From Bifidobacteriaceae bacterium (lineage in GTDB: Bacteria > Actinomycetota > Actinomycetes > Actinomycetales > Bifidobacteriaceae): a stretch of DNA of 36,249 bases. The stretch's first letter is position 1, and each line of letters starts with the position of its first letter. Shown here in pieces: positions 7,524 to 15,155 of this stretch. The position numbers were made by a program, and so were the translations under genes. A model generated the notes under the pieces. The model ran no database searches and had not been told where the DNA came from. It was given only the letters and a program-made list of their open reading frames with translations. The DNA lies in contig JAQXZM010000111.1 in the NCBI GenBank assembly GCA_029227215.1, positions 1 through 36,249 of the forward strand, in the 5' to 3' direction.

Positions 7524-8663
7524 ATGAAGATGCTCACCACCGGTCCCAACTACATCCACGAGTTCCCCACGGTCAAGGAATTCGCCGACGAGTTCGCGCT
7601 CGGCCCCAAGGACCTCGTCGTCACGATCGATTTCGTCAAGAAGCAGTTCCTCGACCCGGTGCTCAACGGGGCGTCGGTGCTCACCGTCGACAAATACGGC
7701 GCGCAGGAGCCCACCGACGAGATGATCGACGCAATCATCAAGGATGCCTCGGCGTTCGACTACGACCGCATCATCGCGATCGGCGGCGGCGCCGTCATGG
7801 ATATGTCGAAGGTCGTGGCGGTGGCCGGCGGCGACGACATCGACTCGGTGATCGACCATCTGCCCGATTACAAGCGCACCGTCAAGCTCGTGCTCGTGCC
7901 CACCACTTGCGGCACCGGCAGCGAGGTGACCGAAATCGCCGCCATCAACCGCACGCGCCTGGGCAGCAAGGCGGGCATCGCCAGCCCCGAGATGTTCGCC
8001 GACGACGCGGTGCTCATCCCCGAGCTGCTCTACGGCCTGCCGGACCATGTGTTCGCCACCAGCTCGATGGACGCGCTCGTGCACTCCGTGGAATCCACGC
8101 TCTCCCCCAACGCCACCCCGTACACGAAGCTGTTCGGATACCAGGCGATGAAGATGATCATCAGCGGCTACATGCAGATCGTGGCGGCGGGCCCCGCAGG
8201 GTCACCGGAGCGCCGCGCCAAGCGCAACAAGCTGATGAGCGACTTCCTCATCGCCTCCGACTACGCGGGCCTGAGCTTCGAGACGGGCGGCTGCGCCGCT
8301 GTGCATGCCCTGAGCTACCAGCTGGGCGGCAAGTACCATGTGCCGCACGGCGAATCCAACTACGCGATGTTCACCGGCGTGCTGCGCAACTACATGGAGA
8401 TCAAGTCCGATGGCGAGATCGCCACGATGAACCACTTCATCGCGCAGATCCTCGGCTGCGACGACGCCGTGGTGTATGACGAGCTCGAGAAGCTCATCAA
8501 CCAGCTGCTGCCCAAGAAGGCGCTGCACGAGTATGGCGTGACGCGCGAGGACCTACCGGAGTTCACCCACCGCGTGATGACGACGCAGCACCGCCTCATG
8601 AAGAACAACTTCGTGCCGCTCGACGAGAAGCGCGTGCTCAAGATCTTCGAAGAGCTGTACTGA
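7524..8663 (+). CDS. 4hbD: Iron-containing alcohol dehydrogenase, 4-hydroxybutyrate dehydrogenase type
   Basis: A 379-residue NAD(P)-dependent group III dehydrogenase. The nucleotide-binding loop IGGGAVMDMSK (86-96) is followed by VPTTCGTGSEVT (125-136). Likely metal ligands are Asp183, His187, His261 and His275 (in SMDALVHS and HVPHGE). Overall wording follows clostridial 4-hydroxybutyrate dehydrogenases along its whole length, including VPTTCGTGSEV, SPNATPYTKLF and the C-terminal QHRLMKNNF. It would interconvert succinic semialdehyde and 4-hydroxybutyrate. The ATG at 7524 follows GAAAGAAG. No aminotransferase for GABA is in the window, so the upstream step is not visible. Family is certain; the substrate rests on remembered similarity to the clostridial enzyme and needs a search to confirm. 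Confidence 0.82.
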   Translation: MKMLTTGPNYIHEFPTVKEFADEFALGPKDLVVTIDFVKKQFLDPVLNGASVLTVDKYGAQEPTDEMIDAIIKDASAFDYDRIIAIGGGAVMDMSKVVAVAGGDDIDSVIDHLPDYKRTVKLVLVPTTCGTGSEVTEIAAINRTRLGSKAGIASPEMFADDAVLIPELLYGLPDHVFATSSMDALVHSVESTLSPNATPYTKLFGYQAMKMIISGYMQIVAAGPAGSPERRAKRNKLMSDFLIASDYAGLSFETGGCAAVHALSYQLGGKYHVPHGESNYAMFTGVLRNYMEIKSDGEIATMNHFIAQILGCDDAVVYDELEKLINQLLPKKALHEYGVTREDLPEFTHRVMTTQHRLMKNNFVPLDEKRVLKIFEELY

Positions 8664-8665
8664 GT

Positions 8666-8785
8666 CGGCCTGGTGGCCTGGTGGCCTGGTGGCTTGGAGC
8701 CGGCCAGTGGCCGGCTGTGACTGGCCAGTGGCTGGCTGATCCGGCTGGGCCGGTGGCTGGGCCGGTGGCTGGTGGCTGTCGGCTA
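8666..8785 (+). repeat. TGG/GGC-rich tandem repeats and hairpin after the dehydrogenase
   Basis: A 9-bp unit CCTGGTGGC is repeated about three times just after the stop. A hairpin with arms AGCCGGCC (8698-8705) and GGCCGGCT (8709-8716) follows, and then several copies of GGCCGGTGGCTGG-like sequence. There is no open frame of note. It marks the junction between the host gene and the IS607-type element. Confidence 0.5.
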
Positions 8786-8795
8786 CTGAAATCCC

Positions 8796-8857
8796 AGTGC
8801 TCTATCTGTTAGTTGTGTGCGCGATGACACCCACAACCGACAGATAGAGCACTTTTC
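8796..8857. terminator. Long hairpin at the 3' edge of the IS607-type element
   Basis: Arms AGTGCTCTATCTGT (8796-8809) and ACAGATAGAGCACT (8840-8853) are perfectly complementary over 14 bp, with a further inner stem (8812-8817 with 8832-8837). A short T-rich tract follows on the plus strand. It lies 30 nt past the tnpB stop and can act as a terminator for the dehydrogenase gene on the plus strand. Because TnpB guide RNAs come from the 3' end of tnpB and adjoining sequence, the hairpin could also belong to that RNA; this is inference. Confidence 0.6.
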
Positions 8858-8882
8858 TATTCCCGTTGCAAGTGACTTTGTT

Positions 8883-10196
8883 TTAGTTTGTCGCTTGCAT
8901 GGTCTCGTCGCCGAGGCCAGCTCCAAGTCTCACATGGCTTGCGCCACGGCTTGGTTCACGTTTCACAGGGGCGTGCGCGGCATGGGTCGGATTATCCCGC
9001 CCCGCGTCGCGTCCTGTCGCCTCTCCGCGTGCGTTTAGGGTCTCCGGGGCACTCCCGGCGACCATGATGTTGATGGCCGCGTTCAGGTCACGGTCGATTT
9101 CCAGCCCGCAACGCTCGCACCGGTAGGTGCGGCAGGCAAGGGACAGCTTGGCTTTCACCGTCCCGCACCTCGAGCACGTCTTCGAACTGGGATACCAACG
9201 GTCCACCACATGGATTCCCGCGCCCGACCGGGCGGCCTTGTACTCCAACTGGCGGCGGAACTCGTAAAAGCCCGCGTCCGCGACCGCCTGCGCCAGACAG
9301 TGGTTGGATTCCATGCCCTGCACGTTCAAATCCTCGATGCTGATGTCCGTGTAGGTGCGTGCGAGCATCGTCGTCGCCTTGCCGATGAAGTCGCGCCGCT
9401 GGTGGGCGACGCGGGCGTGGAGCCTTGCGACCCGTTCGCGTGCCCTGCGGCGGCGGTTGGAGCCTTTCCGCTTGCGGCTCAGTGCCCTCTGCGCGTGCCT
9501 GAGCCTGCGCATGGAACGCCGCAGCGGGCGCGGGTTGCCGATGACGGTGCCGTCCGAGAGGGTGGCGAGCGTCTTCAGCCCGAGGTCTACGCCCACCCTC
9601 CCGCCGTGCGGCGGGACGGGTGGCTCCGCCGGGTCGGGGCGTTCGACGGTCAGGCTCGCCTGCCATCGCCCGCCGCGCCGGGAGACCGTCATGCGCACCA
9701 CTCTGGCGCCGCCCACGCGCTTCGCGACGCCCTCCATGCAATGCACGCGCCCGATGCGAGGCAACCTCAGCGCGTTCGGGTCGCCGTCGATGAGACCGTA
9801 GGAGCCGGTCGTGTACGCGAAGCGCGGCACCGACCCGTCCTTCGACTTGAAACGCGGGAAACCGACGCGCCTGCCTTTCCTCCTGCCTTTGCGGGAATCC
9901 GACCAGTTTCTCAGACCATCGGCAAGGGATTCCAGCCCCGCGTTGTACGCCTCCTTGCTGTTCTGGCGCCACCACGTCCCGCCCGTCTCCCTGTTGACGG
10001 CAAGCGTGTCCTTGGCCTGGTTCCACCACTTGCGCAAGGCGTAGAACGACCATACCGGCCTCTCATGCCGCTCCAGCCGCTCCCTGACATGCGCGAGAGC
10101 CGCGTTGTACGCGAACCGCGCCGCCCCCGCGTGCGACCACAGGGCGCGTTCCTGAGCGGGCGACGGGTCGAGCGCCACCACCACCGCCTCAAGCAT
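8883..10196 (-). CDS. tnpB: TnpB RNA-guided nuclease of an IS607-family element
   Basis: A 437-residue TnpB. The N-terminal part (1-195) is the wedge/REC region, beginning MLEAVVVALDPSPAQERALW. The RuvC-like domain carries Asp204 (GVDLGLKTL), Glu288 (ISIEDLNVQGM) and Asp368 (IDRDLNAAIN). A zinc ribbon with Cys341, 344, 360 and 363 lies between the last two. All catalytic residues are therefore present. TnpB proteins cut DNA guided by an RNA made from the element end and help retain the element. The ATG at 10196 overlaps the tnpA stop as ATGCTTGA, so translation is probably coupled. The C-terminal 60 residues after the last Asp are basic and variable. The protein looks functional. Confidence 0.93.
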   Translation of the reverse strand: MLEAVVVALDPSPAQERALWSHAGAARFAYNAALAHVRERLERHERPVWSFYALRKWWNQAKDTLAVNRETGGTWWRQNSKEAYNAGLESLADGLRNWSDSRKGRRKGRRVGFPRFKSKDGSVPRFAYTTGSYGLIDGDPNALRLPRIGRVHCMEGVAKRVGGARVVRMTVSRRGGRWQASLTVERPDPAEPPVPPHGGRVGVDLGLKTLATLSDGTVIGNPRPLRRSMRRLRHAQRALSRKRKGSNRRRRARERVARLHARVAHQRRDFIGKATTMLARTYTDISIEDLNVQGMESNHCLAQAVADAGFYEFRRQLEYKAARSGAGIHVVDRWYPSSKTCSRCGTVKAKLSLACRTYRCERCGLEIDRDLNAAINIMVAGSAPETLNARGEATGRDAGRDNPTHAAHAPVKREPSRGASHVRLGAGLGDETMQATN

Positions 10197-10776
10197 CACG
10201 CGCCGCCACCAACGCCGCGTCCGCCTTGCGCCTCGCCGCACGACGCCCGTACAGGCGCGCGCAATACGCGACCAACGCATCCGTCAGCCCATCCACCAAG
10301 GCATCCTCCGGCTCCTCATCGTCCACCACTATGAGCCGTCTGCCCTGCGCCTCCAACGCACTGCGGACAAGGCCCGCGCCCACGCACGAAAGCCTGTCCC
10401 CGCGCTCCACGACCAGCGTGCCCACCGAAGGGTCCGCCAGGATCCGGTTCAGCTTGCGCCGCCCGTCATCCGCGCCTGAACCGACTTCGGTGATGACTTC
10501 GGGCTTGTCCACGCCCATGCCGATGGCGAACGCCTTGAGCCTGTCCGCCTGACGCGCCAAATCGTCCTTCTGGTCGGACGAGCCGACCCGCGCGTAGCAC
10601 GCCGTCCGCCCGCCCGCCCGCGGTTGCATGGCGGCCGCCTCATACTTCGGGTCATGGATGATGATCGTCCCCGAATCCAACCGCTCGAACGGCACCGGCA
10701 TACGGCCCTCGCGACACCACTGCCACACCGTCTGCACGTTGAAGCCCTCGCGCCTCGCCCATTCGCTCACTCGCAT
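10189..10776 (-). CDS. tnpA: IS607-family serine recombinase TnpA, catalytic serine replaced
   Basis: A 195-residue transposase. Residues 1-45 form a MerR-like helix-turn-helix (EWARREGFNVQTVWQWCREG). Residues 58-190 form the serine recombinase catalytic domain, with EVGSGADDGRRKL and VVERGDRLS. The active-site segment reads YARVGSSDQKDDLARQ. In this family the residue after YARV is the nucleophilic serine; here it is Gly65, followed by Ser66 and Ser67. The DNA (GTC GGC TCG TCC) shows this plainly. The protein may be inactive unless Ser66 substitutes. The ATG at 10776 is chosen because a TATGAT box lies exactly 6 nt upstream and the helix-turn-helix starts at once; the frame's 12 extra upstream codons have no support. 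Confidence 0.9.
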   Translation of the reverse strand: MRVSEWARREGFNVQTVWQWCREGRMPVPFERLDSGTIIIHDPKYEAAAMQPRAGGRTACYARVGSSDQKDDLARQADRLKAFAIGMGVDKPEVITEVGSGADDGRRKLNRILADPSVGTLVVERGDRLSCVGAGLVRSALEAQGRRLIVVDDEEPEDALVDGLTDALVAYCARLYGRRAARRKADAALVAARDA

Positions 10777-10782
10777 GGCGCA

Positions 10783-10813
10783 ATCATAACATATGAAAAC
10801 AGACAAAACCAAG
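10783..10813 (-). promoter_or_regulatory. Candidate leaderless promoter of tnpA
   Basis: On the minus strand TATGAT (10788-10783) is followed by 6 nt and the ATG at 10776. TTGGTT (10813-10808) is a possible -35 box at 19 bp. No Shine-Dalgarno sequence is present. Confidence 0.5.
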
Positions 10814-10836
10814 TATTAACGATAGCTGATGACAGC

Positions 10837-11380
10837 CCCACCGTGTGTGTGCGCCTGCGCACCCGCAGACCAGAATGGCACGCACCTGAGCCCGAATCCG
10901 CCACCTATTCGCCCACCGTGTGCACCAGCACGCACCCGCTCGTCGGGATACCAGGCGCCCGAGCCAAAATCACCACCCATCTGCCCCACCGTGTGCGCAC
11001 ACGCGCACCCGCCTGCCGGAATCCCCCATCTCCGACCCTGAATCCGGCAACAAACAGCCCACCGGGAGCACCATCGCGCACCCATAGGCCGAGATGCAGC
11101 CCTATCTGACCTATTCCCAGCCCCTATCTGCCCACCATGTGCGCCGATGCGCACCCGGAAGCCGGAATGCACCGCCACCGGCCCTGAATCCAGCAACATC
11201 CAGCCCACCGGGAGCACCAGCGCGCACCCGCAGACCGAGATGCACCCCTATCTGGCCTATTCCCAGCCCCTATCCGCCCACCGTGTGCGCCAGCGCACAC
11301 ACGCAAGCCGAAACCCATCGCCGTCTGGCCTGTTCTCGGTTGCTAGCCGCCCCATCGTGTGCGCCAGCGCGCACACGAAT
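10837..11380. repeat. Palindromic tandem array B, eight units at 73 bp period
   Basis: Units start at 10837, 10912, 10985, 11058, 11131, 11204, 11277 and 11351, giving spacings of 75, 73, 73, 73, 73, 73 and 74 bp. Each opens CCCACC and then a palindrome such as GTGTGCGC-N4-GCGCACAC, followed by CGCA-N3-CCG and a variable C-rich part. Units 3 and 5 resemble each other, as do 4 and 6, so a 146-bp dimer was duplicated. There is no ribosome binding site or gene. It belongs to the same family as array A, and abuts array C, which has a different core but the same period. Confidence 0.85.
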
Positions 11381-11408
11381 CGTTTAACCCACCAGCATCG
11401 ATCGTTAT

Positions 11409-12013
11409 GTGCGATCGACGACTCACACATTGAGGTGTCTAGATGACATGAACGCTTAAGTGCGAGCGACGGCTGGCACTTTGAACGATCAGCAAGCGAT
11501 AGCCAGACGGCAATGTCTCAGGAATGGCTATTTTCTGCGATTGTTGACGCGCGGGAGATTAGGTGACCCCGCAGTGTGCGAGTGACCGCTCACACATTAC
11601 AAAACGGAACGCGCCACGGACAGAAATGTGCGAGCGGCGGCTCGCACCGAAAGCAGATTGCTCACCAGTCCCGCCTCCTAACCGCCGGAATCTGACTTGG
11701 GTGCGAGTGACGACTCACACCCAAGAGGATTTTCCCAGCTAATCCATTCCCCAGTCGCTGTTTCCCGGCCTCGATGCGAGCGGTGGCTCGCATCGAAGAG
11801 GATTCTCTCAGCGACTCAGCCCTCCATGTCGCTGTTCTCTGGCTTGGGTGCGAGCGGCGGCTCACACCGGGACCGATTTCCTCAGCTGACCCTCCTCCTG
11901 GCGGCTATTTTCCAGCTTGGGTGCGAGTGGCGACTCACACCGAAAGCCGATTGCTCACCAGTCCCGCCTTCCAACCACCGGAATCCGCCTTAGGTGCGAG
12001 CGGCGACTCGCAC
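11409..12013. repeat. Palindromic array C, nine hairpin cores, last six at 73 bp period
   Basis: A 20-bp core GTGCGAGYGRCGRCTCRCAC occurs at 11409, 11460, 11576, 11628, 11701, 11774, 11848, 11921 and 11994. The last six are spaced 73, 73, 74, 73 and 73 bp; the first three are less regular (51, 116, 52). Intervening DNA often starts with CGAAGAGGATT or CGAAAGC and ends CTTGG. The units at 11628 and 11921 are near copies. The array begins 32 nt past the stop of the membrane-protein gene at 12046. Together with array B it fills 10777-12045, which has no credible gene. Confidence 0.85.
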
Positions 12014-12045
12014 CCAAGGCGCGGCGCCACGCCACGCAGCGCGGC

Positions 12046-13803
12046 TCAGGAGGCATCGGCGGTGGAGGAAGAGGAGTCGGTGGAATCGGTGCTGCCCGAG
12101 GCGGAGGCGGACGGGGAATTGGGATCGGCGTCGGCATCCACCGGCGTGGAATCCACGCGGCGCTTCATGTAGGAGGTGGCGCTCGTGAGCGTGGAGGTGC
12201 TGCCGGTCACCGTGGCGTAGTCCGCGGAGGAATCATCGGCGACCTTCTGAGCGGCGGCGATCTCCTGCTGGAACTGCTGCACGTCTGGGTCGGAGGCGCC
12301 GAGCCGGTCCTGTGCCTCGGAAAGCTCCGCGTTCGCGGTATCGATCGCGGACTTCAAATCGGACTGGGCCTGCGCAAGTTTCTGCGCATCCTCCTGCTGT
12401 TGCTGCTGCGAAGCGGAAGCCTGCGCGGAGGCATCGGCGGAATCCTTGGCGGACTTGGAATCCGTGACCTTCTGTGCGGCGGCGGTGACCGCATCGGCGT
12501 TCTTCTGCAACGTGTCGGCGGCATCGTTGTTGAGGCTCGTGGTCTGCTGCAACTGGGCGTCGGCCGCAGAGGTATCGCACTGGGTGAGGTCAGGCACGGT
12601 CGCCTTGAGCGCGAGCTGAAGGTTCGCGACGGTGGAGGCATCCTGCACCTGGTCGGCAGTGACCGCCGAGGTGGCGGAGGCATCGGAAACCACCGAATTC
12701 CACCGGTTGCGCGAATCGTTGTACCGGTTCACGGATTCCTGGCATGCGGCGAGCGCCGACGTGGCACTGGACGATGACGCGCCCTGCCCTGCCGTGGAGC
12801 CGCCACGGCGGCCCAATGCCACGGCGATGCCCACGATGATGAGCACCACCACGATGATGGCGACCGCCACGGCGGTTTTCTTCGATGATTTTGATTTCGA
12901 TTCCTGGTGGGATGAATTCAAGGAATCAGCATCCCCGCCTTTATCGCCAGGCGTTTGCGCATTGGCGTAGCTCGGCTGAGCATAGCCGGCGGTGCCGTAC
13001 TGCTGCCCGGCATACTGCTGACTGCCAACCGCCTGCGCACCGTAGGCGGGAGTGTCTTCCAACGTGTCGGAGCCATCATCGTAGCCTGCGTAGCCAGGCG
13101 TGGCGGAGGAATTGAGCTGGGCGGATTGCGCGGACCGCGGGGTGCGCGCTGCGGCACTGCTCGTGCCGTACACGGCTGTGGCATAAGAATCCTGCCCATA
13201 ACCCTGCCCGTACGGCACGGTCTGGGCGGACGCGCCATACTGCCCCGGCTGCATGGCAATCGTCTCCGTCTCGCCAACACCCATCGGCGTGGTGCCCATC
13301 GGCACGGTGGCCGCCTGCGCTGCACCCATCGGCGTGGTGGGCCGCCCGCCCGCAGTGGGCTGCAACACCTGGGTTTCCGCGGCATCCCTCGCCTGCACGG
13401 AGCCGATCGGAGCACCCATCACGCCGGTGGCGCCCATCAGGGCGTCCTCGGTGGCGGACGTGGGGAGCACGGAGGGCCGAGCGGAAAAATCCATGGACTG
13501 TGTTGCCTTGCGGCGCCCTGCATAGGGGTCGGCAAGCTGCTGCGTCGCCATCTGCTGCAATGGCTGGGTTTGCTGCGTTGGCTGAACGCCCTGCAATGGC
13601 TGGGTTTGCTGCGTGGGCGTGGATTGCATCGGCTGTGTGGGCGGAACCGCCTGGGTCTGCTGAACTGGTTGAGTCGGCTGCGTCACCGGCGCCGGTTGCT
13701 GCGCCCCCTGCGCCGGTTCCTGAGGGAAGGGATTGTACGCCTGCGTCGCCTGGGTGTCGGTGGCATCATTCCGCTGTTGCGAAGCATCATCACTGTAGGG
13801 CAT
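12046..13803 (-). CDS. Single-pass membrane protein with a Gln/Pro/Thr-rich cytoplasmic head
   Basis: A 585-residue protein of unknown function. Residues 1-305 are disordered and rich in Gln, Pro, Thr, Ala and Tyr, with TQP-type repeats at 40-85. A Ser/Lys-rich stop-transfer segment precedes one membrane helix at 311-330 (AVAVAIIVVVLIIVGIAVAL). The outer part (about 340-560) is Ala/Gln/Asp-rich and likely coiled coil, with a Ser-rich end. Four short Thr motifs in the head (for example AAETQVLQPT at about 141-150) resemble phosphothreonine sites recognised by FHA domains in actinobacteria; this is inference. The ATG at 13803 has GGAAGGGAA upstream. It is the last of three minus-strand membrane-protein genes. 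The repeat array starts just past its stop. Confidence 0.75.
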   Translation of the reverse strand: MPYSDDASQQRNDATDTQATQAYNPFPQEPAQGAQQPAPVTQPTQPVQQTQAVPPTQPMQSTPTQQTQPLQGVQPTQQTQPLQQMATQQLADPYAGRRKATQSMDFSARPSVLPTSATEDALMGATGVMGAPIGSVQARDAAETQVLQPTAGGRPTTPMGAAQAATVPMGTTPMGVGETETIAMQPGQYGASAQTVPYGQGYGQDSYATAVYGTSSAAARTPRSAQSAQLNSSATPGYAGYDDGSDTLEDTPAYGAQAVGSQQYAGQQYGTAGYAQPSYANAQTPGDKGGDADSLNSSHQESKSKSSKKTAVAVAIIVVVLIIVGIAVALGRRGGSTAGQGASSSSATSALAACQESVNRYNDSRNRWNSVVSDASATSAVTADQVQDASTVANLQLALKATVPDLTQCDTSAADAQLQQTTSLNNDAADTLQKNADAVTAAAQKVTDSKSAKDSADASAQASASQQQQQEDAQKLAQAQSDLKSAIDTANAELSEAQDRLGASDPDVQQFQQEIAAAQKVADDSSADYATVTGSTSTLTSATSYMKRRVDSTPVDADADPNSPSASASGSTDSTDSSSSTADAS

Positions 13804-13894
13804 AACGTTCCCTTCCGCGCACGCAGGCGCAATCGGTCCTCTGGCTTCTGTTGCCATAGTACTCAGCGCCGCGCATGTGGCGGCCGCTGGGAGG

Positions 13895-14380
13895 CTAGCG
13901 CCGCGACGGTCGGCTGGGTCCCTCGTGCGGCGGTCCCCCGTGCGGCGGTTCCCCATGCGGCGATCGGCACGGTTCCCGATATCCATCAGTCGGCGCTTGC
14001 CCAGTCAGAGCCTGCGCTGGCATCTGCCGAGACTGCCCCACCTGAGACTGTCCCACCTGAGACTGTCCCCCATGAGTTTGCCCTGCCTTCGCATGTTCCG
14101 CGCGCTGGCGCTCATCCTTGCGCCGCATGCGGCGTTCGTGAAGCTGCGCCCATGTGAGCAGCACGGCCATGATGCCCAGGAACACGAACGGATGCCAATA
14201 CATCCACACGCCCAAGCCCATGTAGAGCCCGGCACCCCAAAGCGGAAGCATCCACAGAGTGTCCCAGAACTGTTCCATCCATGATTCATCGGCAACAAAC
14301 ACCAACGGCCATTGCGGCAGCTGAGTCAGAGCCACAACCGCCTGCACGCTGAGGGACACGGCCATGCCATCAGGAATCAT
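13895..14380 (-). CDS. Small membrane protein, hypothetical
   Basis: A 161-residue protein that I cannot assign. It has two or three hydrophobic segments (about residues 8-28, 42-62 and 64-80, including LWMLPLWGAGLYMGLGVWMY), then a basic linker (QLHERRMRRKDERQRAEHAK). The tail is rich in Gly, Gln and Pro with a repeated GQSQV unit. Two ATGs lie side by side; the one at 14380 is 6 nt from GGGAGG, so it is preferred over 14383. It overlaps the end of the upstream gene by 11 nt, which implies coupled translation. The Gly/Pro tail resembles that of its neighbour in composition only. Confidence 0.65.
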   Translation of the reverse strand: MIPDGMAVSLSVQAVVALTQLPQWPLVFVADESWMEQFWDTLWMLPLWGAGLYMGLGVWMYWHPFVFLGIMAVLLTWAQLHERRMRRKDERQRAEHAKAGQTHGGQSQVGQSQVGQSRQMPAQALTGQAPTDGYREPCRSPHGEPPHGGPPHEGPSRPSRR

Positions 14381-15008
14381 CATCCACCTCCCGCTCGCAT
14401 GTCTCTGTCCTCGTATCATTGTCAGAGCGAAAGCGATCAGCCAAAGGAGACTGAGACACCTGCGATGCAGGCAGCGTCCACGATGCCGACGATGGTTGCG
14501 ATTGCTCCCCTCGCAAGATTTTCGACTGCTGCCACCGTTGCTGCGATTGCTGCGGTTGCGAAACCTGGAATCGTCCTGGTGATGGAACCCGTGCCTGCTC
14601 CATCATTTGCGGTGAATGCCGTTCAGGTTGTGGCGGATACGCCGAATATTGCGACGGCAGCTGGGCATGAGCATTCCGCTGCTGCTGCTCCTGCTCGGCT
14701 ATCCACTTCGCGTATTCCTTGCCGCTGCGACCTCCCCTCGATGCCTTCACTGCCGCCATGCACACCAGAGCGCTCACAACCCAAGAAATCAGAATCGACA
14801 ACACTGGATGCTCTGCGACAAAGTCGATGACAAATCCTATTTGAAGGAACCAACCCCGCTGCATCCAATACGACCAAGGGCGCCACGTGAAAATCCCATT
14901 TTCGGAGTAAAACCAGTTGTCAAACGCAAACAAAGGCATCGACGTTGCGAGGGCCCCAGCACGGCATAACGCCGTTTGCACTAGCGCGCATACACCATGA
15001 ACCCACAT
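14370..15008 (-). CDS. Membrane protein with Gln-rich tail, hypothetical
   Basis: A 212-residue protein of unknown function. Hydrophobic segments are at about residues 3-25 and 60-90 (with FVIDFVAEHPVLSILISWVV). Between them is an aromatic-rich loop containing FDNWFYSENG. After residue 95 the protein is hydrophilic and rich in Gln and Ser, likely disordered. The ATG at 15008 follows AAAGGGA with a usable spacer; earlier in-frame codons include shorter ATGs without such a site. It is the first gene of a minus-strand set of three (15008 to 12046). No catalytic motif is visible. Confidence 0.65.
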   Translation of the reverse strand: MWVHGVCALVQTALCRAGALATSMPLFAFDNWFYSENGIFTWRPWSYWMQRGWFLQIGFVIDFVAEHPVLSILISWVVSALVCMAAVKASRGGRSGKEYAKWIAEQEQQQRNAHAQLPSQYSAYPPQPERHSPQMMEQARVPSPGRFQVSQPQQSQQRWQQSKILRGEQSQPSSASWTLPASQVSQSPLADRFRSDNDTRTETCEREVDDDS

Positions 15009-15155
15009 CGTCGTTCCCTTTCTCATGCCGCGGGATTGCATCACCGTTGATGGGCACCAGCTTAGCAGCGGATGGGCTGCGGCGGCGGGTGAGCGGCAGG
15101 AATGTGTATGATATCCCCGTACGGATGCGTCGCCTCGGCGCGTTTGCATCCGCAC

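Larger units (their letters stand above)
8796..10813 (-). mobile_element. IS607-family insertion element (tnpA and tnpB)
   Basis: The element carries a small serine recombinase gene overlapping a TnpB gene, both on the minus strand, which is the defining layout of the IS607 family. This family lacks terminal inverted repeats, so the ends cannot be seen directly. The limits given are the hairpin downstream of tnpB and the promoter upstream of tnpA. It sits between the dehydrogenase gene and the 73-bp palindrome array. TnpB looks intact, while TnpA has lost the usual catalytic serine. Confidence 0.85.

Noticed and set aside
9210-10334. 374-codon plus-strand frame across tnpB
   Set aside because: Shadow of tnpB; tnpB has intact catalytic residues in the other strand.
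10624-11446. Several short frames through array B and the tnpA start
   Set aside because: The 73-bp period shifts frame each unit, so no conserved protein repeat results.
10837-12013. CRISPR array
   Set aside because: Spacing is regular and cores are palindromic, but the repeats differ from unit to unit, the between-core parts are also related to each other, and no cas gene is in the window.
11697-12777. Frames through array C into the membrane-protein gene
   Set aside because: Repeated GASGDSH-like peptides come only from the palindromic cores; the rest is antisense to a real gene.
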